From the NCBI GenBank assembly GCA_002409595.1, contig DHNQ01000020.1, positions 14,181-78,180 on the forward strand: a stretch of 64,000 bases of DNA. Reading direction: 5' to 3'. This document shows, piece after piece, positions 28,601 to 36,679 of the stretch (its first letter is position 1; every line of letters starts with the position of its first letter). The translations under genes were made by a program, and so were the position numbers. This DNA is from Dysgonomonas sp. UBA5412. Lineage in GTDB: Bacteria; Bacteroidota; Bacteroidia; Bacteroidales; Dysgonomonadaceae. Under the pieces are notes generated by a model, which was not told where the DNA came from, searched no databases, and saw nothing but the letters and a program-made list of their open reading frames with translations.

Positions 28601-28847
28601 ACGTCCGATCTTGATGACATCATTTGCATTTATCTTCGGATTGTTACCATTAGCAATGGCTTCAGGAGCCGGTGCCGTAGGGAATAGATCTATTGGTATC
28701 AGTGCCGTAGGAGGTATGTTAATCGGTACTATGATCGGAGTATTAGTTATACCATCTCTTTACATCATTTTCCAGACTCTACAAGACAAGGTTAGTAAAT
28801 CGGGAATGATTAACTCTAATGATGAGTTCATAAACAATAAAAAATGA
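25671..28847 (+). CDS. RND multidrug efflux pump (HAE1/AcrB family)
   Basis: Proton-driven inner-membrane transporter expelling drugs or detergents from the periplasm. The 1058 residues have the usual 12-helix topology with two large periplasmic loops. The N-terminus FIERPVLSTVISIIIVVLGL and the proton-relay motif GIVVDDAIVVVEAV on helix 4 are diagnostic. The second half carries ARLRPILMTSFAFIFGLLPLA. Its stop codon overlaps the start of the outer-membrane channel gene as ATGA. Substrates cannot be told from sequence. Confidence 0.96.
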   Translation: MLKTFIERPVLSTVISIIIVVLGLIGLVTLPVEQYPNIAPPTVRVTASYPGANADVVMNSVVIPLEEQINGVEGMTYMTSSASNSGSAEITVYFEQGINPDIAAVNVQNLAARATPLLPSEVTQTGVIVRKQQSSTIMMISLTCDNPDFDARFVQNYANINILPQIKRVHGVGDANIYGAKDYSMRIWFKPDVMASYKISPMEAINALTEQNIEAAPGELGQNSDQAFQYTLKYTGRLKTTDEFGNIIVRSENGQILRLKDIADIELGSLNYSVVSRTDGLESIAIGISQTAGSNAQEVINNIKEELNKASETFPAGFKITYMMDANEFLSASIDKVIHTLIEAFILVFIVVFVFLQDFRSTIIPAIAVPVAIVGTFFFLQLFGFSINLLTLFALILAIGIVVDDAIVVVEAVHAQLDAGEKDPKVATMTAMKEIAPAIVSITLVMSAVFIPVSFIGGTSGIFYKQFGLTLAISIIISAVNALTLSPALCALFLKGHSDEEGHGKKNLLQRFYFSFNVAFSTATSKYKSALHFLGKRGHRWITVAIIGVAIVIMVALMKMIPTGFVPQEDSGVVMGIITLPPGASLERTDSLTNNVIKEAKQIPHVKNVLNITGVDFLSGGLGGSYAAIIIKLDPWSERKSTVNDVVAEMTKRTASMKDATFLFMGAPTLQGFGLGTGVEMNMQDRTGGDIHKFYGITNTFLDKLRKREEVMIAMTTFNPNFPQKEIEANIPKIKEAGLTLSGVMTTLQAYVGSMYISNFNLYGKQFRVMAQASPEYRSNVGDLDGLYVQTGSGEMSPITEFITIKDVTGPQMLTRFNMYSSMSLTIIPNFASGKSTGDAIKAVEEVAAETLPIGYGYEFSGMTREEVGSGSQTTLIFALCLIFVYLLLCALYESYIIPLAVIFSLPVGLAGVFIFIFIAMMAGTGIVNNIYVQISLVMLIGLLAKNAILIVEYAIQRRQQGMSIVEAAVNGAVARLRPILMTSFAFIFGLLPLAMASGAGAVGNRSIGISAVGGMLIGTMIGVLVIPSLYIIFQTLQDKVSKSGMINSNDEFINNKK

Positions 28848-30268
28848 TGAATATGAATATTAAATATACCAAAAATGTGGTTCTATTGGGAGTTTTACTC
28901 TCAATGGGACTTACATCCTGTGGAATTCTGAACACAAACAAATATAAAGCACCTGAGGTAAATACAGATGATTTGTTCAGAAATAGCAATTCTACAGATA
29001 CCACCACTATTGCCAATATTCCATGGAGAGAATATTTTAGCGATCCTATCCTTCAATCTCTTATTGAAGAAGGATTGACTAACAACTATGATCTTCGTAT
29101 TGCTTATACGCGTATAAAACAAGCAGAAGTTGGTCTTACTATAGCCAAATCGGCCTATTTCCCTACTATAGCTTTGTCAGGGCAAGTACAGCATACTCAG
29201 CGTAGTATCGGAAATACCGGCAAAGAAAGAGTTTTAGGTTATAATGGCGGTGATGCTTGGAGTCTTGGATTTGCAGTGCAATGGGAAGCAGATATCTGGG
29301 GTAAACTTAATAGTAAGTCAAAAGCTCAGTATGCTAATCTGGTTAGTAGCCATGCTTATCGTAATTTGATTCAAACATCGCTGGTCGCTAATATTTCTAC
29401 AACATATTATGCGTTATTGGCAATGGACGAGCAATTGAAGATTACGCTGGAAACAATCGAATTGCTAAAAGAAAGCACAGCTACTATGACTGCTATGATG
29501 GAAGCCGGCTTGTTGAACCGTGCAGGTGTAAAACAAAGTGAAGCTTTGTTATACAGCACGCAGATTAGTGTTCCTGACTTAGAGTATCAGATTTCTCAAT
29601 TAGAAAATTCGTTGTGTTTGATGCTAGGTCGCAAACCGGGTTCTATAGCTCGTACATCAATACAAAATCAATCTACTCCCGAGTATTTGGCAGTTGGGAT
29701 ACCAACTCAAATGTTAGCAAAACGTCCTGATGTATTGCAAGCAGAAATGGGTTTCAGATATGCTTTTGAAATGAAAAATGTGGCACAACGCTCGTTGTAT
29801 CCTTCTTTGACTTTAGGTACATCTACTGTAGGATATGCCTCTAATACCCTATCTCAGTTTTTCAAACCTACTAATATTTTAGCTAATATTGTAGGTGGTC
29901 TTACTCAGCCTATATTTGCAGGAAATCAGTTGAGAGGACAACTTAAGATAGCTAAAGCTCAACAAGAAGAAGCTTTGTTAACTTTTGAACAAACTGTTTT
30001 AACAGCAAGTCAGGAAGTGTCAAATATCATGTTTGATTATGAAACATCTTTACGTAAAAACGAAGATCGTGTAAAACAAGTAGGAGCTCTAGCTACAGCA
30101 GTAGATGATACTCAAGCCTTGTTGAAAGCCGGTGAAGCTAATTATACAGAAGTGCTGAATGCAGAACAAAGTCTGCTACAAGCTCAACTGGGTCAGGTTA
30201 GTGATAAACTGGAACAATTGCAAGCATCTGTAAATCTATACAGAGCCTTAGGTGGAGGAGCAGAATAA
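28844..30268 (+). CDS. Outer-membrane efflux channel (NodT/OprM-type TolC family), lipoprotein
   Basis: Trimeric outer-membrane duct for the RND pump. The 474 residues begin with a lipoprotein signal ending LTSC before GILNTNKYK. Two structurally repeated OEP halves follow: the first around DPILQSLIEEGLTNNYDLRIAYTRI and the second around RPDVLQAEMGFRYAFEM, each with long amphipathic helices. The NodT-type features IPWREYFSDP and LAKRPDV are present. It is the last gene of the four-gene operon and is followed by a long terminator hairpin. Confidence 0.94.
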   Translation: MMNMNIKYTKNVVLLGVLLSMGLTSCGILNTNKYKAPEVNTDDLFRNSNSTDTTTIANIPWREYFSDPILQSLIEEGLTNNYDLRIAYTRIKQAEVGLTIAKSAYFPTIALSGQVQHTQRSIGNTGKERVLGYNGGDAWSLGFAVQWEADIWGKLNSKSKAQYANLVSSHAYRNLIQTSLVANISTTYYALLAMDEQLKITLETIELLKESTATMTAMMEAGLLNRAGVKQSEALLYSTQISVPDLEYQISQLENSLCLMLGRKPGSIARTSIQNQSTPEYLAVGIPTQMLAKRPDVLQAEMGFRYAFEMKNVAQRSLYPSLTLGTSTVGYASNTLSQFFKPTNILANIVGGLTQPIFAGNQLRGQLKIAKAQQEEALLTFEQTVLTASQEVSNIMFDYETSLRKNEDRVKQVGALATAVDDTQALLKAGEANYTEVLNAEQSLLQAQLGQVSDKLEQLQASVNLYRALGGGAE

Positions 30269-30288
30269 AAAACATATATTGCTTAATA

Positions 30289-30332
30289 AAAGAGAAAAGG
30301 ATATTCTATCAAAAGAATATCCTTTTCTCTTT
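30289..30332 (+). terminator. Terminator of the marR-RND operon
   Basis: Perfect 19-bp inverted repeat with left arm 30289-30307 and right arm 30314-30332, a 6-base loop (ATCAAA) and a pyrimidine-rich right arm. It begins 21 bases after the channel gene stop. The rest of the gap up to 30532 holds nothing I recognise. Confidence 0.9.
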
Positions 30333-30532
30333 ATTCTAAAACATCAATAGTCATTTATAGGTATCTTATGCAAAAGATTGAAGTAAGTTTTAAAGCCTTA
30401 TATGTTAAATAATGATTAAGAATTTTGTTTCTATATTTAAAAAAAAGATCGTTTCAGCTATTTGTAACTAAGGTATTTCCTTTTCATACTATTTTATTGA
30501 AATACTTTACAAAAAGTAATGATAAATAGTGA

Positions 30533-30564
30533 TTGCAATGTATAAGATAAAATATATACCTTTG
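30533..30564 (+). promoter_or_regulatory. Promoter of the His-rich protein / TonB receptor genes
   Basis: TTG at 30533-30535, a 21-base spacer and a perfect -7 box TACCTTTG at 30557-30564, 32 bases before the start codon. No 7-1-7 palindrome like that at 34755 is visible here. Confidence 0.65.
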
Positions 30565-30595
30565 TAGAGGAATCAAAAAATAAAGACTGAAAAGA

Positions 30596-30952
30596 ATGTT
30601 GAGCGATAAAATGAGAAGGATGATAAAGATTGCCTTGCCGGTACTCTTTATTGTGTATGCATCCTGCATTACATTCTTCACCCACACTCACATCGTTAAT
30701 GGTGTCACTATTGTTCATTCTCACCCATATGCAACTGACGACAAAGGAAAACCCAATCATGAGCATACCGGTGTCGAAATACAGTTAATACACACCTTAT
30801 CAGTATTTTTTGTTGCAGGATCTATAATTCTGAAAATTTTGTTGGATATATTCCGCAAAAAACAGGCGACATTCATTCCTGAACAAATTATTCCGGTTTA
30901 CACCCGTGGCATAGAACCACTCTATAGATTACGTCCACCTCCTGCTTTATAA
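30596..30952 (+). CDS. Small His-rich two-helix membrane protein, probably metal-linked
   Basis: 118 residues with a first helix at about 9-28, a hydrophilic loop of about 35 residues and a second helix at 65-85. The loop and its borders contain seven histidines (30, 32, 41, 43, 55, 57, 66), in patterns THTH, HSHP and HEH, well suited to bind zinc or another divalent metal on the outer face. The tail is Pro/Arg-rich. Short proteins with a THTHxVNGVxIVHSHP-like core are found before TonB receptors in other Bacteroidales, as I recall. It is 106 bases upstream of the TonB receptor. Function is inferred from composition and place only. Confidence 0.65.
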   Translation: MLSDKMRRMIKIALPVLFIVYASCITFFTHTHIVNGVTIVHSHPYATDDKGKPNHEHTGVEIQLIHTLSVFFVAGSIILKILLDIFRKKQATFIPEQIIPVYTRGIEPLYRLRPPPAL

Positions 30953-31058
30953 TTTACATTATTTCTCTTTTCTTTTATTATATCAATCTATTTCTGCTTT
31001 TGAAGACAGAAATGTAATTGGTGTATAATTATTGTAGTAATTTATAAAGCAAAATATA

Positions 31059-33428
31059 ATGAAAAAATATATACTTTTTTTATTTTGCCACCTATTTGTT
31101 ATGAATATGATGGCAGAAGCACCTGTGTTGAAAAAAACAGATGCAAATATTATAGGACACGTGATAGATAAAAAAACAGGCGAACATCTTCCTTATATAA
31201 CAATATCTCTAAAAGGGACTACCATTGGAACCACAACAGACGCTACAGGTCACTATTTTTTAAAGAATCTACCCGAAGGCAAATTTATTATAGAAGCAAG
31301 GTTTGTAGGCTATCAATCTCAGCAATTTGATGTCGTATTAGTAAAGGGTAAAACGTTGGAAATAGATTTTGAGCTGGAAGAAAGTAATGTTTCTCTCAAC
31401 GAGGTAGTAGTATCAGCCAATAGGAATGAAACTTCGCGCCGCCTTGCTCCTACTCTAGTTAGCATCTTAGATGTAAAAACTTTTGATAGAACCAATTCTC
31501 CAACAATTGCCGATGGGCTGAATTTTCAACCCGGGCTGAGAGTAGAAAATAATTGCCAGAATTGCGGTTTTACACAAGTACGCATGAACGGTCTTGAAGG
31601 TGCTTACTCTCAAATCCTGATAGACTCTCGTCCTATATTTAGTGCTTTAACCGGAGTGTACGGTCTGGAACAGATACCTGCAACAATGGTCGAACGTATC
31701 GAGGTAGTTCGTGGAGGAGGTTCAGCCTTATTCGGATCATCAGCAATAGCAGGGACTATCAATATCATAACTAAAGAACCCATCCGAAATTCGGCACAGC
31801 TGTCACATACTATAACTTCGATAGGAGGAAAAAGTGATTTTGACAATAATACAAGTTTCAATGCTTCGTTAATATCCGATGATCATAAAATGGGAATAAT
31901 GGTATTCGGACAAAAAAGAAATAGAACAGCTTATGACGACGACGGTGATGGATTTTCGGAAGTACCACAACTAAACAGTCGTACACTAGGTTTTCGTTCT
32001 TTTATAAAGACCGGTACATATTCTAAAATGACGTTTGAATATCATAACATGAACGAATTCAGACGTGGCGGAGACAGAATGAACGAAGAGCCTCATAATG
32101 CATATATAGCAGAACAAATAGAATCAAATATTGATGGGGGTAATCTGAAATATGATATGTCTTCTCCCGATGGCAAACATAGATTCAGTGTATATACAGC
32201 TGCTCAATTGACGAAACGTAAAAGTTACTATGGAGGAGGTATTCCCGTTACTGAAATAATGGCTGACGAAAGCCTGAATGATGCAGAAAAACTTGAAGAA
32301 ATAGAAGGTAGAATGAGTTCTTATGGTAGAACAAAGGGTGTAACATACTCTTTTGGAGGACAATATTCTTATGATTTTGATAATTTATTATTTATGCCCT
32401 CTTCTTTAACTGCGGGACTTGAATATACAGCCGACGATCTGAATGATAAAAGCGGTTATCGGGAGAATCCAATAGAGCAAAAGGTAAATACAAAAAGTAT
32501 TTTTGCCCAAAATGAATGGAAAAATGAAAAATGGAGTTTCCTTATTGGCGGACGTTTAGATAAGCACAAACTACTAAAGAATGCAATATTCAGTCCTCGT
32601 GCAAATATCCGTTATAACCCTACCGAAGATGTTAATATTCGAATCAGCTATGGTCAAGGATTCCGTGCTCCTCAGCTATTTGATGAAGATTTACATGTTG
32701 ATTTGGCAGGAGGAGATGTGATCGTTCGAAAACTAGATCCGAACTTAAAAGAAGAAAAATCTCATAGTGTTAGTGGATCAGTCGATTGGTATCGACAAGT
32801 AGGTAGTGCAGAGTTAAACCTTTTAGTAGAAGGCTTTTTCACTAAACTCAACGATCCTTTTACACCTGTATCAGAAACTCAAGAAGATGGATCTACTATA
32901 AAGCGAATTATAAATGCGTCGGGAGCAAAAGTTTATGGTGTTAATCTGGAAGCCAGAGCTGCTTATAGTACGCTGTTGCAACTTCAGCTTGGTGCGACTA
33001 TACAAAAGAGTCGTTATGACGAAGCACGCAAATGGTCGGGAGAAGATGAAGAGGACAATGTGAAAGCGGAAAAGAGAATGATGCGTACACCGGATGTTTA
33101 CGGATACTTTGTAGCTACTGTAACTCCTTTCAGTAGGTTTAGTACTAATCTTTCGGGAAAATATACCGGAAACATGCTAGTACCTTATGAAGGTGGTGGC
33201 GAAAAGAATAGAACTGTAAAGACTTCAACTTTCTTCGAATTAGGATGGAAAGTTGCTTATGAGATTCCATTCTACAAGGGAACTACTTTTGAAGTAAATG
33301 CCGGTATTCAAAATATTTTTAATGCTTATCAAAGCGATTTTGATAAAGGACCGGATAGAGTTTCCAGTTATATTTACGGACCGTCTATGCCTCGTAGCTA
33401 TTTTGCAGGAGGAAAATTAAGTTTCTAA
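31059..33428 (+). CDS. TonB-dependent outer-membrane receptor, probably for a metal or metal complex
   Basis: 789 residues. A signal peptide is followed by a carboxypeptidase-regulatory-like beta domain at about 30-105 (IGHVIDKKTGEHLPYITISLKG). The plug follows (LNEVVVSANRNETSRRLAPTLVSI, in short pieces) with LFGSSAIAGTINIITKEP at its end, and then a beta barrel ending in YFAGGKLSF. The plug contains a Cys pair, NNCQNCGF (Cys166, Cys169), next to RMNGLEG. The architecture is that of FepA/HmuR-like receptors, not SusC, and no SusD follows. Its neighbours (His-rich protein, COG0523 GTPase, ZIP) point to zinc or a related metal. Confidence 0.85.
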   Translation: MKKYILFLFCHLFVMNMMAEAPVLKKTDANIIGHVIDKKTGEHLPYITISLKGTTIGTTTDATGHYFLKNLPEGKFIIEARFVGYQSQQFDVVLVKGKTLEIDFELEESNVSLNEVVVSANRNETSRRLAPTLVSILDVKTFDRTNSPTIADGLNFQPGLRVENNCQNCGFTQVRMNGLEGAYSQILIDSRPIFSALTGVYGLEQIPATMVERIEVVRGGGSALFGSSAIAGTINIITKEPIRNSAQLSHTITSIGGKSDFDNNTSFNASLISDDHKMGIMVFGQKRNRTAYDDDGDGFSEVPQLNSRTLGFRSFIKTGTYSKMTFEYHNMNEFRRGGDRMNEEPHNAYIAEQIESNIDGGNLKYDMSSPDGKHRFSVYTAAQLTKRKSYYGGGIPVTEIMADESLNDAEKLEEIEGRMSSYGRTKGVTYSFGGQYSYDFDNLLFMPSSLTAGLEYTADDLNDKSGYRENPIEQKVNTKSIFAQNEWKNEKWSFLIGGRLDKHKLLKNAIFSPRANIRYNPTEDVNIRISYGQGFRAPQLFDEDLHVDLAGGDVIVRKLDPNLKEEKSHSVSGSVDWYRQVGSAELNLLVEGFFTKLNDPFTPVSETQEDGSTIKRIINASGAKVYGVNLEARAAYSTLLQLQLGATIQKSRYDEARKWSGEDEEDNVKAEKRMMRTPDVYGYFVATVTPFSRFSTNLSGKYTGNMLVPYEGGGEKNRTVKTSTFFELGWKVAYEIPFYKGTTFEVNAGIQNIFNAYQSDFDKGPDRVSSYIYGPSMPRSYFAGGKLSF

Positions 33429-33448
33429 ACTGTCGTATCTAAAATAAG

Positions 33449-33480
33449 AAAGATCTCAGAATTAATTTCTGAGATCTTTT
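33449..33480. terminator. Bidirectional terminator between TonB receptor and GTPase
   Basis: Perfect 13-bp stem AAAGATCTCAGAA / TTCTGAGATCTTT with a 5-base loop and T-rich flanks on the plus strand. It lies between convergent genes. Confidence 0.9.
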
Positions 33481-33503
33481 TTATACTTTATCTATTCATA
33501 TCC

Positions 33504-34694
33504 TTATAAGAAATCCCAATTGTCATCAGTTAATAATTGTTCCTGAAATGCGTTGTATTCGGTATCAGAACACAAGCAATATTCTATTTCTTTTCTTATT
33601 TTTTGTTCATCCATTTGTTGACCGATAAAAACAATTTCATTCATTCTATCTCCCCATTTTTTATCCCATCGGCTTAGTATATATTCTTCATTCGCTTGGA
33701 AAGAGGGGTGTTGATTTCGCTCTTTTAAAGTAAAAGATGCCCACCATGTACCAATTCGCTCTACTACTATGGAGCCTTCTGCCTGACTAAGAAGTAGAGC
33801 CTCATTTTTACGACTAGCCAACCAAAAAAAACCTTTACTGCGCACAATCCCTTCATTCCAATGTTTACTAAGATATTCTTTGAATCTTCTTGGATGTAGA
33901 GGGCGATGCTCGCGAAAAACGAATGACCCGATGCCATATTCATCAGTCTCTGGTGTATGCTTGTTTTGCAACTCTTTTTGCCATCCGGAACTTTGAACAG
34001 CTTTTGAAAAATCGAAAGAATTTGTATTAAGGACTTCCTTAATATCAACTTTACCATGATCTGCTAAGATTATCTTTGCTTCTGGATTTAATTTATGTAT
34101 AATACGTTTCAGCTCCTCTACCTGATAAGCTGATATTAAATCTATTTTGTTCAGTATAATCACATTAGCAAACTCAATCTGTTCTACTAAAAGATCAACG
34201 ATCGAACGTTCGCTTATTGTATTGTCTGGATCTCTGTCGGCCAGAGTTTCTGATGATCCAAAATCATTATAAAAATTGAACCCATCCACAACTGTTACCA
34301 TGGTATCAAGCTTAGATATTTTAGTTAAGTCAACACCTAAGTCTTCGAATGCATAACTAAAAGATTGGGCAATAGGCATTGGCTCGGCAATTCCCGTTCC
34401 TTCGATAAGTAAATAGTCGAATTTTCCATTTTTCACAAGTCTTGTAACTTCTTTTACCAGATCGTCACGCAATGTACAGCATATACAGCCATTACTCAAT
34501 TGAACTAGCTTTTCTTCAGTACGTGATAGCGCAGCTCCTTGCTCTACTAATTGTGCGTCAATATTTACCTCACTCATATCATTTACGATAACAGCAACTT
34601 TCATATTCTTTCTATTATTCAGAATATGGTTTAATATCGTTGTCTTCCCTGCGCCAAGAAAGCCACTGAGTACAGTTACAGGTATTTTGTTCAT
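33504..34694 (-). CDS. COG0523 (CobW/ZNG1-type) metallochaperone GTPase
   Basis: I chose the ATG at 34694 (MNKIPVTVLSG); the longer frame starts only at a TTG inside the operator region. The 396-residue G3E GTPase has the P-loop GFLGAGKT at 11-18 and the metal motif GCICC with Cys70, Cys72 and Cys73 (CxCC). Switch and base-recognition regions are IEGTGIAEPMP and ILNKIDL. The C-terminal CobW_C domain contains HPRRFKEYL. Such proteins carry zinc to client enzymes during zinc shortage. It is divergent from the ABC/ZIP operon, with a shared Fur/Zur-like palindrome over its promoter. Confidence 0.9.
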   Translation of the reverse strand: MNKIPVTVLSGFLGAGKTTILNHILNNRKNMKVAVIVNDMSEVNIDAQLVEQGAALSRTEEKLVQLSNGCICCTLRDDLVKEVTRLVKNGKFDYLLIEGTGIAEPMPIAQSFSYAFEDLGVDLTKISKLDTMVTVVDGFNFYNDFGSSETLADRDPDNTISERSIVDLLVEQIEFANVIILNKIDLISAYQVEELKRIIHKLNPEAKIILADHGKVDIKEVLNTNSFDFSKAVQSSGWQKELQNKHTPETDEYGIGSFVFREHRPLHPRRFKEYLSKHWNEGIVRSKGFFWLASRKNEALLLSQAEGSIVVERIGTWWASFTLKERNQHPSFQANEEYILSRWDKKWGDRMNEIVFIGQQMDEQKIRKEIEYCLCSDTEYNAFQEQLLTDDNWDFL

Positions 34695-34730
34695 TATTTT
34701 ATAATTTAAGTATGGTTTTGAAATATTCCA

Positions 34731-34759
34731 CAAAAGTAAGTAATTTTTCAATTTTGCAA
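34731..34759 (-). promoter_or_regulatory. Promoter of the COG0523 GTPase
   Basis: Read on the minus strand: TTG at 34759-34757, an 18-base spacer and TACTTTTG at 34738-34731, a perfect -7 box. The -33 TTG lies inside the palindrome at 34755-34769, so a protein bound there would block it. Confidence 0.7.
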
Positions 34760-34769
34760 CACTGTTGCA
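34755..34769. promoter_or_regulatory. Fur/Zur-type 7-1-7 palindromic operator
   Basis: TGCAACA-C-TGTTGCA is a perfect inverted repeat with 7-base arms and one centre base, the layout used by Fur-family dimers. It sits between two divergent transcription units of zinc-related genes and overlaps the -33 element of the minus-strand promoter. It is 13 bases before the plus-strand -7 box TATATTTG (34783-34790). The assignment to Zur is inference from the gene content. Confidence 0.7.
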
Positions 34770-34807
34770 TTTGAATATTTACTATATTTGTGTAAATTAT
34801 AAAAGTA

Positions 34808-35446
34808 ATGAAGGAAAACTTAGTAACAGAGAATATACAATTCTCTTATAATAAAGACCATACGTTCCTATTCCCTGATATTGTATGCGAAAAAGGTGAA
34901 CATTTATTGATAACCGGTTCATCGGGATGTGGAAAAACAACATTGTTACATCTTATAGCAGGACTTCTCAAACCCAGTTCGGGCTGCATATCTATAAACA
35001 ATAGAGACATTACTAAATTAAAGAATAAGGATTTGGATAAACATCGGGGACGAGAGATCGGTATAGTTTTTCAAAGTCCACATTTTATCAAATCATTGAC
35101 TGCTAAAGAAAACCTTGCAATAGCTCCATCTATAAATCATTTGACAGTAGATCAATTATATATCGGAAACCTGTTTGAGAAGCTTAATATCAGTCATTGC
35201 ATAAATAGCAAGGTGAATGAAATGAGTCAAGGTGAATTACAGCGTTTATCTATAGCTAGAGCTGTTGTAAATCGGCCATCTCTTATTCTAGCAGATGAAC
35301 CGACTTCGAGTCTCGATGATAAGAATTGTGAAGAGGCGGTCAAGCTATTGTGTTGTCAGGCAGACGAACTCAAGGCTAGTTTAGTAATAGTGACACATGA
35401 TAATAGACTTACTTCTAGATTTTCGAAATCGATACAATTAAAGTGA
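34808..35446 (+). CDS. ABC transporter ATP-binding protein (MacB/LolD type)
   Basis: The 212-residue nucleotide-binding subunit has Walker A GSSGCGKT at 37-44 and a Q-loop at IGIVFQSPHF. The signature is the variant MSQGELQRLSIARAV, with Walker B LILADEPTSSLDD. It belongs to the MacB/LolD/FtsE branch, whose partner permeases act as mechanotransmitters rather than channels. The partner FtsX-like permease gene follows after 21 bases. It is the first gene of the operon behind the palindromic operator, so likely induced when zinc is scarce. Confidence 0.9.
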   Translation: MKENLVTENIQFSYNKDHTFLFPDIVCEKGEHLLITGSSGCGKTTLLHLIAGLLKPSSGCISINNRDITKLKNKDLDKHRGREIGIVFQSPHFIKSLTAKENLAIAPSINHLTVDQLYIGNLFEKLNISHCINSKVNEMSQGELQRLSIARAVVNRPSLILADEPTSSLDDKNCEEAVKLLCCQADELKASLVIVTHDNRLTSRFSKSIQLK

Positions 35447-35467
35447 AAAAGTTCAATCATTACTGTC

Positions 35468-36679
35468 ATGAATATAATAAGTTTTAATTTCAAGCAGATA
35501 AAAAGCCGCCCTTTATCCTCTATCTTAAATATTATACTTTTTGCAACTGGGGTGACTGTTATTTCTCTTATCTTTCTTTTAAAAGACGGATTTGAGAGGC
35601 AGATGGATAAAAATGCAAGTAATATAGATCTGGTTGTAGGAGCAAAAGGAAGTCCATTACAATTAATCTTATCCAGTATTTATCATGTTGATTACCCTAC
35701 CGGAAATATTGATTATAATGAGGCGATGAAATTGAATAGAAACCCATTAATAAAACAAATAATACCATTGGCACTTGGTGATAATTATAATGGGTTTCGC
35801 ATAGTAGGAACAGATAAATCTTATCCGGTTATTTATAACGGAAAGTTGAAAAACGGTAAAATATGGAATAAGAATTCTGAAGTAACAATCGGCTCTAAGG
35901 TTGCTTCTAAGACAGGACTTACTTTAGGTAGTCAATTTGCCGGAGTACATGGGCTATCGGAAGATTCTGATCATATACATGAAGAAAAACCATATACAGT
36001 AGCAGGTATATTTGAGGAAACGGGTACGGTAATAGACCAACTGATATTGACTAATATAGAAAGTGTTTGGGATATACATGATCACAATCATAGACATGAA
36101 CAACATGAATTGGAAGAAGAGCATGAACATGATGATGGCCATAAAGAGATAACAGCCTTACTGGTTCAATATAAGAATCCGATGGGAGCTATAACCCTAC
36201 CCCGTCAAATCAATAAGTCTACAAATATGCAAGCAGCTTCGCCAGTTCTTGAAATGAATCGTTTATATTCTTTATTAGATGTTGGAGTAGAAGCTATAAC
36301 TTACATAAGTGGGTTGATAATCTTGATTTCAGCGCTCAGTATTTTTATATCGTTACTTAATTCCTTAAAGGAACGGAAATATGAATTGGCTCTGATTCGG
36401 GTTATGGGAGGAAGTCGTCTGCGATTATTTTCGATTCTATTATTAGAAGGTATAAGCTTTTCTATTATCGGCTACATAATTGGATTTATTTTTAGTCGTG
36501 TTATCACGCTTATATTATCTCATTATACTGAATCCAATTTTAATTATACATTTCAAGAATGGACTACTTCTACCGATTTATATCTATTTATAGCTTCTCT
36601 GATTATAGGAATTGTGGCAGCACTTATTCCTGCCATTAAAGCAATGAACATGAATATATCAAAAACATTGAGCGAATGA
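35468..36679 (+). CDS. FtsX/MacB-like ABC permease with His-rich extracytoplasmic loop
   Basis: 403 residues with four membrane helices at about 16-38, 274-298, 320-350 and 371-391. A MacB-type periplasmic domain lies between the first two. Inserted in this domain is a His/Asp/Glu-rich stretch at 204-225 with eight His (204, 206, 208, 210, 213, 219, 221, 225); a further His cluster lies at 161-171 (DHIHEE). Cytoplasmic motif ERKYELALIRVMGGSR is standard for FtsX-like permeases. The stop overlaps the next start as ATGA. The His loop probably binds or senses zinc; the transport direction is not known. Confidence 0.85.
   Translation: MNIISFNFKQIKSRPLSSILNIILFATGVTVISLIFLLKDGFERQMDKNASNIDLVVGAKGSPLQLILSSIYHVDYPTGNIDYNEAMKLNRNPLIKQIIPLALGDNYNGFRIVGTDKSYPVIYNGKLKNGKIWNKNSEVTIGSKVASKTGLTLGSQFAGVHGLSEDSDHIHEEKPYTVAGIFEETGTVIDQLILTNIESVWDIHDHNHRHEQHELEEEHEHDDGHKEITALLVQYKNPMGAITLPRQINKSTNMQAASPVLEMNRLYSLLDVGVEAITYISGLIILISALSIFISLLNSLKERKYELALIRVMGGSRLRLFSILLLEGISFSIIGYIIGFIFSRVITLILSHYTESNFNYTFQEWTTSTDLYLFIASLIIGIVAALIPAIKAMNMNISKTLSE

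Noticed and set aside
30990..31013. Hairpin ATTTCTG / CAGAAAT before the TonB receptor gene
   Set aside because: Only 7 bp with no T run. Not enough for a terminator, and no known riboswitch pattern.
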